This document shows positions 39,488 to 49,436 of a stretch of 64,000 bases of DNA, one piece after another (the stretch's first letter is position 1; the number at the start of each line of letters is the position of its first letter). A model generated the notes under the pieces. It ran no database searches and had not been told where the DNA came from. It saw only the letters and a program-made list of their open reading frames with translations. This DNA is from Candidatus Nitrospira kreftii (GTDB lineage: Bacteria; Nitrospirota; Nitrospiria; Nitrospirales; Nitrospiraceae): contig CP047423.1 in the NCBI GenBank assembly GCA_014058405.1, forward strand, positions 1,054,001 to 1,118,000, given 5' to 3'. The position numbers and the translations under genes were made by a program.

Positions 39488-39973
39488 ATGAGTTCGATGG
39501 AACCTGTCATGAAGATTCATATGCGTGTGTGCAGGAGAGAGCACAGCTTTGTTCTGGGTCAAGTCGGTGCAATCGGCGGTTTCCTGTGTATGGTCGTAGG
39601 AGGAGTGTTCTTCACCGACATTACCGCATCGGCGCAGAGCTTGTCAGGCGCCTCAAGTGGTCAGTCGCTGGCCGGTGGGGTTGCGCCTCAATTCAAATTC
39701 GGTGGAGGGACACTGTACATTGATAATCAGGGAACGCAGGGTTTTCTGTACACGCCGGGCCAGCATTTTGAATCCTATAGCTTTCGAAATCCGACAACGG
39801 GGCAAGCGTGGAGCGGGGCCGTGATGACGTTCGGGCCACAGCTGTCCATCGGACTGATCCAGGGTGCGAATCAACTAGGAAATGCAACCGTGTTGCCCGG
39901 GCCACCGCGCCAAACACCGCCGCTGCCCCCGATTGAATCCACACTCTTTGACGACCATAACCCCCTTCCGTAA
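39488..39973 (+). CDS. Hypothetical exported protein
   Basis: A 161-residue protein with an N-terminal hydrophobic signal (VGAIGGFLCMVVGGVFFTDITASAQ) and a Gly/Ser/Gln/Pro-rich mature part (GGGTLYIDNQGTQGFLYTPG, LPGPPRQTPPLPP). It is probably beta-rich, with a low-complexity Pro-rich tail. No family is recognised. It is divergent from the tolC-like gene and convergent with the M28 peptidase gene. The start ATG at 39488 gives a long cytosolic head; ATG at 39509 is an alternative. Confidence 0.55.
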   Translation: MSSMEPVMKIHMRVCRREHSFVLGQVGAIGGFLCMVVGGVFFTDITASAQSLSGASSGQSLAGGVAPQFKFGGGTLYIDNQGTQGFLYTPGQHFESYSFRNPTTGQAWSGAVMTFGPQLSIGLIQGANQLGNATVLPGPPRQTPPLPPIESTLFDDHNPLP

Positions 39974-40026
39974 CGAAATACACGCAGTGCTCCTCTCACT
40001 CTCGTGTTCCGAATAATGAGCACACG

Positions 40027-41568
40027 TCACGGTTTATAGGCTTGCTGCCAGACCACGGTCAGCACATACCGGGCCACAGTGTGTAGAATTTCCGGGTCGA
40101 TGGTCTCGACGGTATCCGTCGGCTGATGAAAGTGCGGATGCACGCCTCCGCTCACGACGGTGACCGTCGGCACGCCCGCCTCCTTGAATGGCACATGGTC
40201 GCCTCCGGGGAAGAATCCATAGAGATCCACTTTGTCCTGAACCCCGGCGGTCTTTCCTGCTTCCAGAAGGATATCCCTTTCAAAGCCTGTGACGCCGACA
40301 GTGAGCCGTCCGTTCCCAGCACCGGCATGATCAATGTTAATCATGGCCTTCGTTGTGTCCAGCGGAACGATGGGCCGTGACGTATATAGTCGTGATCCAA
40401 GGAGATCGCGTTCCTCGCCGCTGAATGAGATAAAGAAAATCGTTCGTGAGGGACGTTGCTCAACTTTTGTGAGGGCCCGTGCCACCTCCAAGATGACGGC
40501 TGTTCCGGAAGCATTGTCATCTGCGCCGGGAAAGAGGATGCCTCCCGGACGACCAAAGTGATCCCGATGGGCTCCGACGATCACCGTCTCTGGTCCGGTG
40601 CCAGGTATCATTCCGATCACATTGATCAAAGGCCCTTCCTCGCTCACCGTTTTCCACTGGAGCGATGCAAATTGATTGCTCTGCACGGCTTGGGAGGAAG
40701 GCGATTGGTTGAGTCGTTCTTGAAGAGCCTGTAAGTGATCCGGTAGCTCCCCCTTCAACGTGGTAAGAATTTCCTGGGCTAGCGCTGTACTGATCCAGGC
40801 TCCGGGAATCGCTCGCTCGAGGGGTAACTGCCCATAGAAGGCGCTGGGGCTTCCTGTGACGCCGCGGCGGACTTCGTAGGGTTGGAGAATCGGACCAGTT
40901 GCTGTGAGGTAGCCCAGCGCGCCACGTTCTCGTGCGAGCCGCACTTTGTCGGCATGGCTGAAATGGAGGGGGTAGTGCTCAGGTTTGCCGCGCAGAAACA
41001 GGACAATGTTGTTGTTCACGTCCACGCCGGCATAGTCGTCGATGCCTCGAGTTGGGTCGACGATGCCGTATCCGACAAAGACGATCCGGCCGTGGATGTC
41101 GGCGGATGGAGAATCGAAGATGGGAAGGTAATCGGTGCCGGGTTGTTTGGCCGTTAGTCCGTTCGTTTTACCGATCTTAAGGACTGAGCCTGAGGGCATA
41201 GTGGCTGTAGGTACCAGGGTTGCCATGGCCCCAGTCGCGGCACCATCCCTTTCTGTCAGCAAAGGAATGATCAGCGAGCCGTTACGAATGCGTGGTAGAT
41301 GTAACCTAGCCGAAAGAAACTCTTGGGCGACCCACCGTGCGGAGTCGAGATCGTCTTTCGTGCCGCTTTGCCGTCCATTGAATGAGGGTCCGCTGAGTGT
41401 TCGGATATCGGCAAGCATCCGGTCTGAAGAAAGAGATTCACTAGCAGATCGAAGCGGCGGTTCATGCGACTGAGCGAGGATGAATCGCGGGCCCGTTACC
41501 AGCAACACCACTAGACAGATAACTATTCGTGAAACCCATCCATTCATGATGGTCCGGTCGGAATGCAT
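40027..41568 (-). CDS. M28-family zinc aminopeptidase, exported
   Basis: A 513-residue exported peptidase. After a signal peptide (VICLVVLLVTGPRFILAQ) comes a PA-type insert (GRIVFVGYGIVDPTRGIDDYAGVDV) and the M28 core. Zinc and catalytic residues are visible in GAHRDHFGR, PGADDNASGTAVILE, FSGEERDLLGS, INIDHAG and PHFHQPTDT. Enzymes of this family remove N-terminal amino acids from peptides outside the cytoplasm. ATG at 41568 or 41547 may be the start; neither has a strong ribosome site. Single gene. Confidence 0.9.
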   Translation of the reverse strand: MHSDRTIMNGWVSRIVICLVVLLVTGPRFILAQSHEPPLRSASESLSSDRMLADIRTLSGPSFNGRQSGTKDDLDSARWVAQEFLSARLHLPRIRNGSLIIPLLTERDGAATGAMATLVPTATMPSGSVLKIGKTNGLTAKQPGTDYLPIFDSPSADIHGRIVFVGYGIVDPTRGIDDYAGVDVNNNIVLFLRGKPEHYPLHFSHADKVRLARERGALGYLTATGPILQPYEVRRGVTGSPSAFYGQLPLERAIPGAWISTALAQEILTTLKGELPDHLQALQERLNQSPSSQAVQSNQFASLQWKTVSEEGPLINVIGMIPGTGPETVIVGAHRDHFGRPGGILFPGADDNASGTAVILEVARALTKVEQRPSRTIFFISFSGEERDLLGSRLYTSRPIVPLDTTKAMINIDHAGAGNGRLTVGVTGFERDILLEAGKTAGVQDKVDLYGFFPGGDHVPFKEAGVPTVTVVSGGVHPHFHQPTDTVETIDPEILHTVARYVLTVVWQQAYKP

Positions 41569-41770
41569 GGCGATATCTTGATCAGAGCGGGCAACTGCTT
41601 CTCTCGGCGGATCATAGCACAGCCGGCAAACAGGTTGCGGAGCCGCATGGCGCCCAGGTACTATTCAGCGAGCATGTGAGCCAGGCGTTATGGTTCTTTT
41701 TGTCCTCGCGCAGTCTCTTCCGTAACCGGGTTAGGACAACAGGAATTGCTTCGGTCGTAATGGAGTACAT

Positions 41771-42025
41771 ATGGCAAGTGGTGAGCCAGGCAAAGGACTC
41801 TATGATCATTTGTACCGGCGCTTTTTTGAACAACGCGACAGCCACGAAGGCTATTTATTTCAGGAAGCCCCTTCTGGCAGCGCCGGACCGCAGGCGGTGA
41901 CGTTCAGGGAGAAGCTGCGGTGGTGGACGTGGGATCGCTGGGAGCGGAGGAAAAAACTTCTCGAGGAACGCGACCGATTGCAGCGCGAAATTCTCCAAAT
42001 CAAGAAACCAAGAGATACAAGGTAG
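41771..42025 (+). CDS. Hypothetical protein
   Basis: An 84-residue charged protein, GEPGKGLYDHLYRRFFEQRD at the start and a basic, probably coiled helix at the end (LRWWTWDRWERRKKLLEERDRLQREI). No family is recognised. A GGAG lies just before the ATG at 41771. The following exported protein gene begins 7 bases after its stop, suggesting co-transcription. Confidence 0.55.
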   Translation: MASGEPGKGLYDHLYRRFFEQRDSHEGYLFQEAPSGSAGPQAVTFREKLRWWTWDRWERRKKLLEERDRLQREILQIKKPRDTR

Positions 42026-42032
42026 GTGGATT

Positions 42033-42803
42033 GTGTGGCCGATTATGAGACAACACCAGACCATGTGTTCCGTTCTTCTCGTGGCGAGTCTTGGTTGGCC
42101 GGGAGGGACCAGTTCTAGTTACGGCATTCAGACAGAAACCCATGAGGAAAAGGCTACCAATCTCAAGAAACAAGCAACTGGTGGTCTTTTTCAGCGGTGG
42201 ACCTTCGACCAGGATCACATCCATGGCCTACCCGACGGCTTCGAGCAAGGCATTTCCGTTGATGGGTTACCTGCCACGTGGGCTGTACAGGCAAGTACAA
42301 ACGCACCTTCTGTGCCAAATGTCGTTGCCGGCTCATCCATCTGCGCGCAGGGGTGCTATCAGGTGTTGATGGCCAAGGAGTTGGAGTATGAATATCCGGA
42401 TCTCAGCGTTCGCTTTTATGCGCCAGACGGTGCAGGGGCTGGGGGGCTGGTATTAGGCGCCCGTGACGCCAAGAATTTCTATGCTGCGGTAGTCGATCCA
42501 GTTCTGCGGAAAGCACAACTCATTCGTATATCCGATGGACGTGGGACGCTCCTTGCTGAAGCTTCAGTCAACCTCAAGCAGGTCGATTGGCATTCTCTGA
42601 GAGTGCAACGGAACACCATCATCAGTAAAGATTTTATCGAAGTGTATGTCGATGGAACGCTTGTGCTTTCCGTCGAGGACCAAACGCTTGCCTTAGGGCA
42701 GATTGGATTGGTCTTGGCCGGGAAATCCGCAATGTTTTTCGATAGCCTCCATGCAGTTCCCCTCTTTTCCCACCGACCACTTTCTTCACCCCCAGCCTAT
42801 TAG
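42033..42803 (+). CDS. Exported protein with a concanavalin-A-like (LamG/GH16-type) domain
   Basis: A 256-residue protein with a hydrophobic leader (SVLLVASLGWPGG) and a jelly-roll domain. Landmarks are WTFDQDHIHGLPDGF, PDLSVRFYAPDGAGAGGLVLGARDAKNFYAAVVDP, VDWHSLRVQRN and IGLVLAGKSAMFFDSLHAVPL. This is the order seen in DUF1080 / family-16-like carbohydrate-binding lectin folds: W at the start, a D-x-Y strand and the F-D-x-L end. It may bind sugar outside the cell. GTG at 42033. Close after the preceding small gene. Confidence 0.65.
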   Translation: MWPIMRQHQTMCSVLLVASLGWPGGTSSSYGIQTETHEEKATNLKKQATGGLFQRWTFDQDHIHGLPDGFEQGISVDGLPATWAVQASTNAPSVPNVVAGSSICAQGCYQVLMAKELEYEYPDLSVRFYAPDGAGAGGLVLGARDAKNFYAAVVDPVLRKAQLIRISDGRGTLLAEASVNLKQVDWHSLRVQRNTIISKDFIEVYVDGTLVLSVEDQTLALGQIGLVLAGKSAMFFDSLHAVPLFSHRPLSSPPAY

Positions 42804-43056
42804 CCCAAGCCGGGTCTGTCTCAAGCTTGCCTTTTGGGGCGGCCTGGAGTAGCATGACGCTGCCGGTTTGCGAAAGGCCTGGCAAGACCGGCGCTGAGAG
42901 TGACAAGGCCTGGACGAATGTTGTTTTGGCCCAGCCCGGGAATCTGATCGGAAGACAGAGCTAAGTCGCCGTTGTGTTGACGTCTTCGGCCCATCCCTTC
43001 CTCGTTCCTTTCTCGAGTCCAAGACAACATCTTTGTGTCAAAGAAGGAGGAGTCTG

Positions 43057-43356
43057 ATGGGTGCGAAGATCTATGTCGGCGGATTACCCTATTCAACGAC
43101 CGAGCAACAACTGAGCGACTTGTTCGCGGCCCATGGGGCCGTGGCCTCGGCGCGGATTATCACGGATAAGTTTACCGGGCAGTCTCGAGGATTCGGTTTT
43201 GTTGAAATGTCGGCAGACGCTGAAGCGCAAGCAGCGATTACTGCGTTGAACGGCACGCAGTTCGGCGGTCGTACGTTAACGGTGAATGAAGCTCGTCCTC
43301 AAGAGCCCCGTTCCGGCGGGGGAGGGCGAGGAGGATTTGGCGGCGATCGCGGTTAA
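43057..43356 (+). CDS. Glycine-tailed RNA-binding protein (single RRM)
   Basis: A 99-residue protein: one RNA recognition motif with RNP2 IYVGGLPY (residue ~5) and RNP1 RGFGFVEM (about 44), then an Arg-Gly-Gly-rich tail (SGGGGRGGFGGDRG). Such proteins in cyanobacteria and proteobacteria bind single-stranded RNA and are often cold-induced. AAGGAGGAG precedes the ATG, and a strong terminator follows. A 250-bp upstream gap could hold a regulated leader. Confidence 0.9.
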   Translation: MGAKIYVGGLPYSTTEQQLSDLFAAHGAVASARIITDKFTGQSRGFGFVEMSADAEAQAAITALNGTQFGGRTLTVNEARPQEPRSGGGGRGGFGGDRG

Positions 43357-43383
43357 CCGCGAATTTGTCGTTTGTGAGACGAA

Positions 43384-43414
43384 GGGCTGCCGGAACCTCC
43401 GGCAGCCCTTTTTC
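43384..43414 (+). terminator. Rho-independent terminator after the RRM gene
   Basis: An 11-bp perfect stem GGGCTGCCGGA (43384-43394) with TCCGGCAGCCC (43398-43408), ACC loop, followed by TTTTTCTTT. Confidence 0.9.
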
Positions 43415-43475
43415 TTTGTGCTGCCTGATCAACTGTCGTAAATAGATATGCCACTTGATATTCCGGGAGATTGTC

Positions 43476-45473
43476 GTGCCGCCATTTAAGCTAGAAGCTC
43501 CGTTCAAGCCCTGCGGCGATCAGCCGCAGGCCATCGCCAGGCTGACCGCTGGGGTGCAATCCGGGAAACAGCATCAGGTCTTGCTGGGAGTGACCGGATC
43601 CGGCAAGACTTTTACGATGGCGAATCTCATCGAACACTTTCAAAAACCCACGCTGGTGTTGGTCCACAATAAGACCTTAGCCGGGCAACTGTATCAGGAA
43701 TTCAAGCAGTTCTTCCCGCAGAATGCGGTCGAGTATTTCGTCAGCTATTACGACTATTATCAGCCGGAAGCGTACATTCCTCAGAGCGATACCTATATTG
43801 CGAAGGATGCGTCGATCAATGACGCCATCGATCAGATGCGCCACTCCGCCACGACGGCGTTGTTGCAGCGCAATGATGTCCTGATCGTATCGTCAGTCTC
43901 CTGTATCTATGGTCTAGGGTCGCCGGAGGTCTATCACGACATGTTGGTGTACCTCGAAGAAGGCACGGAAACGAGGCGCGAGAAGATTTTGGCGAAGCTC
44001 GTAGAGATCCAGTATGAGCGCAACGATGTCGACTTTCATCGTGGAACCTTTCGTGCGCGCGGAGATGTTATCGAAATTTTTCCTGCATCGTCAGAAGCGA
44101 AGTCGGTGCGTATCGAGCTGTTTGGAGATGTGGTCGATGCCATCCATGAAATCGATCCACTCACCGGAAAATCGCTGGGCAAGCTTCCCAAGATCGCTAT
44201 CTACCCGAATACCCATTACCTCATCGCTCCCGATCGCTATGAGCGGGCTATTACTGGCATCGAGGAGGAGCTCGATGAACGAGTGGGGTATTTCAGGAAA
44301 GCAGGACGACTGGTGGAGGCCCAACGGATTCAGCAGCGCACCAAATTTGATCTCGAAATGATCCGAGCGATGGGTTATTGCCACGGGATTGAGAATTACT
44401 CACGCCATCTCAGTGGTCGGATGCCCGGCGAGGCACCTCCTACATTGCTGGATTATTTTCCGAAAGATTTTTTGTTGATCGTCGATGAGTCGCACGCGAC
44501 CGTTCCCCAGGTCGGGGGGATGTATGAGGGTGACTATTCCAGGAAACGGACGCTGGTGGAGTACGGGTTTAGACTTCCGTCGGCAGTTGACAATCGCCCC
44601 CTGAAGTTTGCCGAATTCGAAAGCTGTCTCAATCAAGTCGTGTATGTGTCCGCCACGCCCGGTACCTATGAGCTGACGCATGCTGGTTCTGAAGTAATTG
44701 AACAGATTGTTCGCCCGACCGGTCTTATGGATCCGCTAATTGATGTGGTGCCGGCAAAGGGACAGGTAGACCATCTGCTTGGTCAGGTTCGTTCGGAGGT
44801 TGCCAAGGGCGGCAGGGTGCTGGTCACGACGCTCACGAAACGGATGGCAGAAGATTTGACGGAGTATTATCACGATCTGGGAATCAAAGTGCGCTATTTG
44901 CATTCCGATATTAAGACGTTGGAACGAGCTGAAATCGTACGCGATCTCCGACGCGGGATATTTGATGTGCTGGTCGGGATCAACTTGTTGCGCGAAGGGC
45001 TCGACCTCCCCGAAGTGAGCCTTGTGGCGATTCTAGACGCCGATAAAGAAGGCTATCTACGGTCGTACCGCGCGCTGATTCAGACGGCAGGTCGAGCGGC
45101 ACGCCATCTCGAAGGACGGGTGATTTTTTATGGAGATTTTGTGACTGATTCGATGAAACAGGCGATTGAAGAAACCAACCGACGCCGGGGGATCCAAGCT
45201 GAGTATAACCGACGGCATGGAATTACTCCGGTTGGGATTACAAAGGATATACCTTCCCTCGAGTATGCGGTGGCCGACAAGGACTACGTACAGCTGGATC
45301 TCGCGGCTGAATCGCTGGAGTCGTACGGGGGATCTGAGTCCATGGATCAGCTGATCGAGCGGTTGGAAGCGGAGATGAAAGCGGCCGCCAAAGAGCTGGC
45401 CTTCGAACGGGCCGCTGAATTGCGCAATCAGATTCGATCTTTGCGGCTTCAAGCTTTAAATGCGAAATTTTAA
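43476..45473 (+). CDS. uvrB: Excinuclease ABC subunit B
   Basis: A 665-residue DNA helicase-like damage verifier of nucleotide excision repair. Walker A is GVTGSGKTF (about residue 37); the beta-hairpin region has [12 protein letters not shown], a UvrB hallmark; helicase motifs include [30 protein letters not shown] and QTAGRAARH; and the C-terminal UVR domain ([18 protein letters not shown]) binds UvrC. GTG at 43476 is set by GGAGATT. Its last bases overlap the convergent DUF4321 gene by 4. Confidence 0.96.
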   Translation: MPPFKLEAPFKPCGDQPQAIARLTAGVQSGKQHQVLLGVTGSGKTFTMANLIEHFQKPTLVLVHNKTLAGQLYQEFKQFFPQNAVEYFVSYYDYYQPEAYIPQSDTYIAKDASINDAIDQMRHSATTALLQRNDVLIVSSVSCIYGLGSPEVYHDMLVYLEEGTETRREKILAKLVEIQYERNDVDFHRGTFRARGDVIEIFPASSEAKSVRIELFGDVVDAIHEIDPLTGKSLGKLPKIAIYPNTHYLIAPDRYERAITGIEEELDERVGYFRKAGRLVEAQRIQQRTKFDLEMIRAMGYCHGIENYSRHLSGRMPGEAPPTLLDYFPKDFLLIVDESHATVPQVGGMYEGDYSRKRTLVEYGFRLPSAVDNRPLKFAEFESCLNQVVYVSATPGTYELTHAGSEVIEQIVRPTGLMDPLIDVVPAKGQVDHLLGQVRSEVAKGGRVLVTTLTKRMAEDLTEYYHDLGIKVRYLHSDIKTLERAEIVRDLRRGIFDVLVGINLLREGLDLPEVSLVAILDADKEGYLRSYRALIQTAGRAARHLEGRVIFYGDFVTDSMKQAIEETNRRRGIQAEYNRRHGITPVGITKDIPSLEYAVADKDYVQLDLAAESLESYGGSESMDQLIERLEAEMKAAAKELAFERAAELRNQIRSLRLQALNAKF

Positions 45474-45730
45474 ACGTGTTTGTAGAGGTAGATGCCGATA
45501 AACATCCCGATGATGCTCAAGATGTTGATCTTAATGCTGAACCCAAGCACGAGCTTGAGCAAGACCAGGTCAATGGTGAGGGGTGGGTTAATTCCAGGTG
45601 TGAAATGAGTCGAGAAGATGCTCTGGATAGTCCCTTGGGGTGCCATGACGTGGAGAATCTCTCCAAGGATCCCACCAAGCAGGCCGCCGATCAGCACAAA
45701 CATGAGAAGCACCCAGGGCGATTTTCGCAC
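45470..45730 (-). CDS. DUF4321 family small membrane protein
   Basis: An 86-residue protein with two membrane helices: [21 protein letters not shown] with a Gly-rich middle, and [24 protein letters not shown]. The pattern MRKSPW...GG.LGG.LGE matches DUF4321. Function unknown. Its stop codon shares bases with the convergent uvrB stop (TTAA). Confidence 0.8.
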   Translation of the reverse strand: MRKSPWVLLMFVLIGGLLGGILGEILHVMAPQGTIQSIFSTHFTPGINPPLTIDLVLLKLVLGFSIKINILSIIGMFIGIYLYKHV

Positions 45731-45960
45731 GCGGCCGCTTGTCCTCCTTGCGGATGTGTCTATTCCAGTTCGTAGGGCTTAAAATGCACCATATCCGAAG
45801 GTTTACAGCATGTCAATAAAACTACTGACTTGGTGATGACCTTGACTTGACTTTATTGGTCCTAGTACACTCCCCGATGCTCTTTTTCTAGGATTTTCGA
45901 GGCGATCGAAGGTCTGGTGTAAGGCCTCGATGGCCTCTTTCTTTGTGGCGGTCCGACGTT

Positions 45961-47307
45961 ATGCTTGACGCGCTGAGCGAGAAGTTTGAGAAGATCATAC
46001 GGAAGCTTCGTGGGCAGGGTGTGCTCACCGAGCAAAACATTACCGAAGCGCTGAAAGAGGTGCGGTTTGCGCTGCTCGAAGCGGACGTTAACTTCAAAAT
46101 TGTCAAAGAGTTTATTGATCGAGTCCGTGAAAAAGCCATCGGGCAGGAGGTATTGCAGAGTCTGACTCCTGGACACCAGGTCGTCAAAGTGGTCTGGGAT
46201 GAGCTACGTGCGATGATGGGACACGAGCGGGCGGGGCTCGCCCTAAGCTCCAGGCCGCCGACGATCATGATGATGGTCGGCCTGCAGGGTGCCGGAAAGA
46301 CGACGGCGAGTGGCAAGCTCGCCCGTTTGTTCAAGAGTCAAGGGAAGCGCGTGCTTCTCGTTGCGGCCGACCCTCGTCGACCCGCAGCCGGCGAGCAGTT
46401 GAGCGCCCTGGGTCGAGACCTGGGAGTGGAGGTTCATCGGACTGATGATGCCCAGGCTTCCCAAGCGGACGTCGTGCGTATTTGTCGTGCAGGAGTCGAA
46501 CGAGGAGATGAACAGGGCTTCGATCTCATTATTCTGGATACTGGCGGTCGTTTGCATATTGACGATGAGTTGATGGGGGAACTGATCGCCGTTAAATCCG
46601 CCGTGTCGCCTCATGAAGTGCTTCTGGTCGCTGATGCGATGACCGGTCAGGATGCCGTCACGATGGCCAGTCAGTTCGACCAAAAAGTGGGACTCACCGG
46701 CGTGATTTTGACGAAGGTAGAGGGAGACGCGCGCGGAGGAGCGGTTCTATCCATTCGAGCTGCAACCGGGAAACCCATCAAGTTTCTGGGCGTCGGTGAA
46801 AAGTTAGATGCGCTTGAACCGTTTCATCCGGACCGGATGGCCTCCCGTATACTGGGCATGGGCGATGTGTTGTCGCTCATTGAAAAAGCGCAAGAGAGTA
46901 TCACGCGTGAGCAAGCAGAAGAAGCGCAGAAGCGGCTTACCAGCAACACGTTCACGTTGGAAGATTTCCGGACCCAGTTGGGACAGGTAAGCCGTATGGG
47001 TTCGTTCGAGCAAATTTTGGGCATGCTCCCGGGCGGTCAAAAGTTAAAACAAGCCCTTGATGGCGATAAGCCGGAACGGGAGATCGGTCGGGTCGTTGCC
47101 GTGATCGATTCGATGACCACGCGAGAACGTCGTGATCATACGATCATCAATGGGAGCCGAAAAAAGCGAATTGCCCGCGGGAGCGGGACGACGGTGCAGG
47201 ACGTGAATCGCCTGATCAAGCAATTCTTGTCCGCAAAGAAGTTGGCAAAAGCGATGACCGGTGCGGGGGGGCGTCGACAGCTCGCCCAGCTCTTACGGTC
47301 TCGGTAG
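45961..47307 (+). CDS. ffh: Signal recognition particle protein Ffh
   Basis: A 448-residue GTPase that brings ribosomes making membrane proteins to the membrane. The N domain (LREKF-like start, ALLEADVNFKIVKEF) precedes the G domain with GLQGAGKTT, DPRRPAAGEQL, DTGGRLHID and TKVEGDARGGA, then the M domain (MLPGGQKLKQAL...RIARGSGT...VNRLIKQF) for signal sequences and SRP RNA. First gene of the ffh-rpsP-rimM-trmD-rplS-rnhB-yraN run. The SRP RNA gene is not visible here. Confidence 0.96.
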   Translation: MLDALSEKFEKIIRKLRGQGVLTEQNITEALKEVRFALLEADVNFKIVKEFIDRVREKAIGQEVLQSLTPGHQVVKVVWDELRAMMGHERAGLALSSRPPTIMMMVGLQGAGKTTASGKLARLFKSQGKRVLLVAADPRRPAAGEQLSALGRDLGVEVHRTDDAQASQADVVRICRAGVERGDEQGFDLIILDTGGRLHIDDELMGELIAVKSAVSPHEVLLVADAMTGQDAVTMASQFDQKVGLTGVILTKVEGDARGGAVLSIRAATGKPIKFLGVGEKLDALEPFHPDRMASRILGMGDVLSLIEKAQESITREQAEEAQKRLTSNTFTLEDFRTQLGQVSRMGSFEQILGMLPGGQKLKQALDGDKPEREIGRVVAVIDSMTTRERRDHTIINGSRKKRIARGSGTTVQDVNRLIKQFLSAKKLAKAMTGAGGRRQLAQLLRSR

Positions 47308-47341
47308 GTGGTCTTCACATAGCGGGAGAAGGAGGACAGTT

Positions 47342-47635
47342 GTGGCTGTACATTTAAGACTAGCTCGAACGGGACGACACAAACGACCGATGTATCGAGT
47401 CGTGGCGGCTGATTCGCGGAAGGCTCGCGACGGACGTTTCCTTGAGATCCTTGGGATCTTTGACCCATTGAAAGAGGCCGGTGTTCCGGAGCTCAAGCAG
47501 GAACGTGTGCTCAGGTGGCTTCATCATGGCGCTCAACCCACGGTGACGGTGCGGACATTACTGCGCAGGGCTGGAGTCTGGAAGCAGTTTGAAGCTGAAA
47601 AAGCCGCGCAGAAAAAGACGCCGGCCAAATCATAA
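47342..47635 (+). CDS. rpsP: 30S ribosomal protein S16
   Basis: A 97-residue ribosomal protein: VHLRLARTGRHKRPMYRVVAADSRKARDGRFLEILGIFDP is the S16 start, followed by WLHHGAQPT. GTG at 47342 has AAGGAGGAC upstream. It sits in the usual order after ffh and before rimM; the small KH-domain gene found between them in many bacteria is absent. Confidence 0.97.
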   Translation: MAVHLRLARTGRHKRPMYRVVAADSRKARDGRFLEILGIFDPLKEAGVPELKQERVLRWLHHGAQPTVTVRTLLRRAGVWKQFEAEKAAQKKTPAKS

Positions 47636-47647
47636 CGACGTCGTTGT

Positions 47648-48166
47648 ATGGCGATTCAGCCTGAAACCGTGACGGTGGGACAGATTGAGCGTCCGTTCGG
47701 AATCCGAGGAGAGGTGAAGGTGCGGCCGCTCTCGGATGTGCCTGGCCGAATTGAGGGTCTGAGGCGTGTCAGTCTTATGGGACGGAATGGACAGACCCTT
47801 GAGACCAGCGTCACTCATGTGAGACGGGCTGGTGCCCGGTTTATACTTGGATTGACCGGCCTCACCACACCGGAAGAAGCGAGTCTCTGGCGTGGGGGAT
47901 ACATTCAGACGATCCGTGGGACAGTGCCTGAACTTCCGGATGGGCACTATTACGAATGCGATTTGATCGGCTTGGCCGTCCGTACGGACGAAGGGCGGTC
48001 AATCGGCATACTGGAAGAGATTTGGAATTTGCCGGGGAATCCGGTATTTGTTGTTCGACAAGAAGAGAAGGAACTGTTGATTCCGGCAGCAAAGGAACTG
48101 GTCGTAGCAGTTGATCTCCCCGCTCACACGATGACGGTTCGGATGATCGATGGATTGGATGCCTAG
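47648..48166 (+). CDS. rimM: Ribosome maturation factor RimM
   Basis: A 172-residue 16S rRNA processing factor that binds S19 in 30S assembly. The N-terminal domain has the VGQIERPFGIRGEVKVRPLSDVP motif, and the C-terminal PRC-barrel has YYECDLIGLAVRT and VVRQEEKELLIPA. Starts 12 bases after rpsP, and trmD follows at once. Confidence 0.95.
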   Translation: MAIQPETVTVGQIERPFGIRGEVKVRPLSDVPGRIEGLRRVSLMGRNGQTLETSVTHVRRAGARFILGLTGLTTPEEASLWRGGYIQTIRGTVPELPDGHYYECDLIGLAVRTDEGRSIGILEEIWNLPGNPVFVVRQEEKELLIPAAKELVVAVDLPAHTMTVRMIDGLDA

Positions 48167-48167
48167 C

Positions 48168-48953
48168 ATGTTGCGGTTCGAAGTGCTGACATTGTTTCCT
48201 GGGATGGTTGAGCCGGTCTTGGCTCACAGCATGCTGAAGCGTGCACAAGAGAAGGGCCTACTCTGTGTGAACGTGCGCAACTTGCGGGACTTTGCGTCGG
48301 ATCGCCATAAGATGGTCGACGACACACCGTATGGAGGCGGGGCCGGTATGGTCATGAAGGCCGATCCGATTCTTCAAGCGGTTGCCCTAGTACGGAGAGA
48401 CGCACAGTCGAATGGAGAGGATATTCGGGTTGTGTTTCCCACTCCTCAAGGTCGGCCAATGACGCAGTCCTATGCGCAAGAATTGGCTGGTGAGCGTCGT
48501 CGAATCGTGATTCTTTGCGGGCATTATGAAGGAGTGGATGAACGTGTGCGTCTGGCGTTGACTCCGGAAGAGGTCTCAGTCGGGGACTATATATTGACCG
48601 GAGGCGAATTGCCGGCTCTTGTGTTGATTGATGCCGCAGCGCGCCTGGTTCCTGGTGTCTTGGGAGACCCACGGTCTGCGCTGGAAGAGTCCTTTTCTGA
48701 ATCGCTGCTGGAGTATCCGCAGTATACGAAACCGGCTGAGATCGGCGGAATCGGGGTACCCGAAGTCTTGCTGTCCGGCCATCATGAGGCGATCCGGTTG
48801 TGGCGTCGAAAGCAAGCGTTGCGCAGCACGTACCTCAGACGTCCCGATCTGTTGCATGATCGGTCGTTTACGAGTGAAGACCGACAGTTATTAGATGAGT
48901 TGAAAAGCGAAGGCCTATTGACGGTTCCGATATCACGCCGGGAGGAGGGGTAA
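48168..48953 (+). CDS. trmD: tRNA (guanine-N1)-methyltransferase
   Basis: A 261-residue SPOUT methyltransferase that makes m1G37 in tRNA and so prevents +1 frameshifts. Diagnostic parts: [38 protein letters not shown] and the knot [16 protein letters not shown] at 48168 was preferred to in-frame ATG 48150, which lies inside rimM. Confidence 0.97.
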   Translation: MLRFEVLTLFPGMVEPVLAHSMLKRAQEKGLLCVNVRNLRDFASDRHKMVDDTPYGGGAGMVMKADPILQAVALVRRDAQSNGEDIRVVFPTPQGRPMTQSYAQELAGERRRIVILCGHYEGVDERVRLALTPEEVSVGDYILTGGELPALVLIDAAARLVPGVLGDPRSALEESFSESLLEYPQYTKPAEIGGIGVPEVLLSGHHEAIRLWRRKQALRSTYLRRPDLLHDRSFTSEDRQLLDELKSEGLLTVPISRREEG

Positions 48954-48957
48954 GAAT

Positions 48958-49368
48958 ATGAATCAGTTGGAACGCATTCAGCGGTCGTTGACGAAGAAGT
49001 CGGTCCCACATTTTGAGATTGGGGATACTGTCAAGGTCCACGTCAAAGTCGTGGAAGGCGAGAAAGAGCGTATTCAGGTTTATGAAGGAACGGTGATTGC
49101 CCGCAAGGGAAGCTTGAATACGGAAATGTTTACGGTCCGAAAGCTTTCGTATGGAATCGGAGTTGAGCGAATTTTTCCGGTCCATTCTCCGATTGTCGCC
49201 AAGATTGATGTGGTTCGACAGGGAAAGGTTCGACGCGCAAAACTCTACTATCTTCGTGGCAAGAAGGGAAAGTTTGCAAAAGTCGAAGAGCGTGAGTTTG
49301 TGGGGGGAGGAGAGAGTAAACCGTCCACACAGCCCACTACCTCGGAAGCAGCAGCAGTCACGGCGTAG
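48958..49368 (+). CDS. rplS: 50S ribosomal protein L19
   Basis: A 136-residue ribosomal protein with the L19 core [30 protein letters not shown] and [20 protein letters not shown]. The tail ([19 protein letters not shown]) is longer than in E. coli and low in complexity. Starts 4 bases after trmD. Confidence 0.96.
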   Translation: MNQLERIQRSLTKKSVPHFEIGDTVKVHVKVVEGEKERIQVYEGTVIARKGSLNTEMFTVRKLSYGIGVERIFPVHSPIVAKIDVVRQGKVRRAKLYYLRGKKGKFAKVEEREFVGGGESKPSTQPTTSEAAAVTA

Positions 49369-49436
49369 ATCACTCCTCGGAATTATGTGTGCAATTATGC
49401 GAGATGATCGCATAATTGCCGGAGAGGGAGTGTTCA

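Noticed and set aside
45842-45868. Promoter for ffh from TTGACT and TAGTAC
   Set aside because: The spacer is 15 bases and the -10 match is poor; not enough to call.
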